DNA of 5,390 nt, taken from the NCBI GenBank assembly GCA_003556835.1, contig PWQG01000253.1, positions 1 through 5,390 on the forward strand, in the 5' to 3' direction. Under the pieces are notes generated by a model that made no database searches, was not told the DNA's origin, and saw only the letters and a list, made by a program, of their open reading frames with translations. The translations under genes were made by a program, and so were the position numbers. This stretch comes from Gammaproteobacteria bacterium (GTDB lineage Bacteria > Pseudomonadota > Gammaproteobacteria > Pseudomonadales > Pseudohongiellaceae). Within the stretch, counting starts at the first letter, position 1; every line of letters starts with the position of its first letter. This document shows positions 5,310-5,390 of the stretch, one piece after another.

Positions 5310-5390
5310 GTCTTCTCTCCATGCAATTCTTTCAATTCGGATTCATAGCGTCGAATCACGCTCAACATCTTCTTCAAGTAGGCGGGCTTG
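5306..5390 (-). CDS. 3' end of an unidentified gene upstream of hicB (5' end outside window)
   Basis: The last 27 codons before a TGA at 5306-5308 read KPAYLKKMLSVIRRYESELK, then ELHGEKT. The segment is charged and probably helical. The stop overlaps the hicB start (ATGA), which suggests translational coupling. A toxin partner, classically HicA, is expected in this position. This C-terminus does not resemble the HicA endings I know, so a different partner or an unrelated gene remains possible. Confidence 0.55.
   Translation of the reverse strand, partial: KPAYLKKMLSVIRRYESELKELHGEKT
5315..5320 (-). promoter_or_regulatory. hicB: Ribosome binding site of hicB
   Basis: GGAGAG on the minus strand, five bases before the ATG at 5309 and inside the last codons of the upstream gene. 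It is the best Shine-Dalgarno in the window and contrasts with the fusion gene and the SDR, whose starts follow repeat tracts without one. Confidence 0.7.

Overview
The window is a moderately GC-rich bacterial segment, most likely from a gammaproteobacterium. This is inferred from the protein families and from the unusual intergenic repeats; no rRNA or other taxonomic marker is present. Every gene I can support lies on the minus strand, so transcription runs from right to left. Both ends cut through genes.

Right part (about 4300-5390): remains of two type II toxin-antitoxin modules. At the edge is the last 27 codons of an unidentified gene, overlapping by 4 bases an intact HicB-family antitoxin. 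Next comes a HigB-like (Gp49/RelE-ParE type) toxin of which only the last 46 codons survive, then an intact HigA-like XRE antitoxin. The missing front of the toxin is replaced by a short-repeat tract.

Left part (1-4141): a sugar-nucleotide operon for a nonulosonic acid, most likely pseudaminic acid or a variant. In transcription order it holds (1) a fusion of an SpsF-like cytidylyltransferase with an aldo/keto reductase, (2) a short-chain dehydrogenase resembling PtmA, (3) a PIG-L family zinc deacetylase, and (4) pseG, the UDP-sugar hydrolase of pseudaminic acid synthesis, which runs off the left edge with 278 codons visible. PseG is the firm pathway assignment. The fusion could supply nucleotide activation plus a reduction, the SDR another redox step, and the deacetylase an altered N-acyl pattern. 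The products would decorate flagellin or a surface polysaccharide.

The most unusual feature is a family of composite short tandem repeats filling three intergenic gaps (about 2366-2523, 4142-4275 and 4801-4910). They are built from a few 7- or 8-base words: YGARGTC/YGACYTC, TAAWGGGY, NCAAGGR and GGACAGA. They sit tightly against genes: they provide the stop codons of two, lie directly upstream of the start codons of two that lack a visible ribosome binding site, and have replaced the 5' part of the HigB-like toxin gene.
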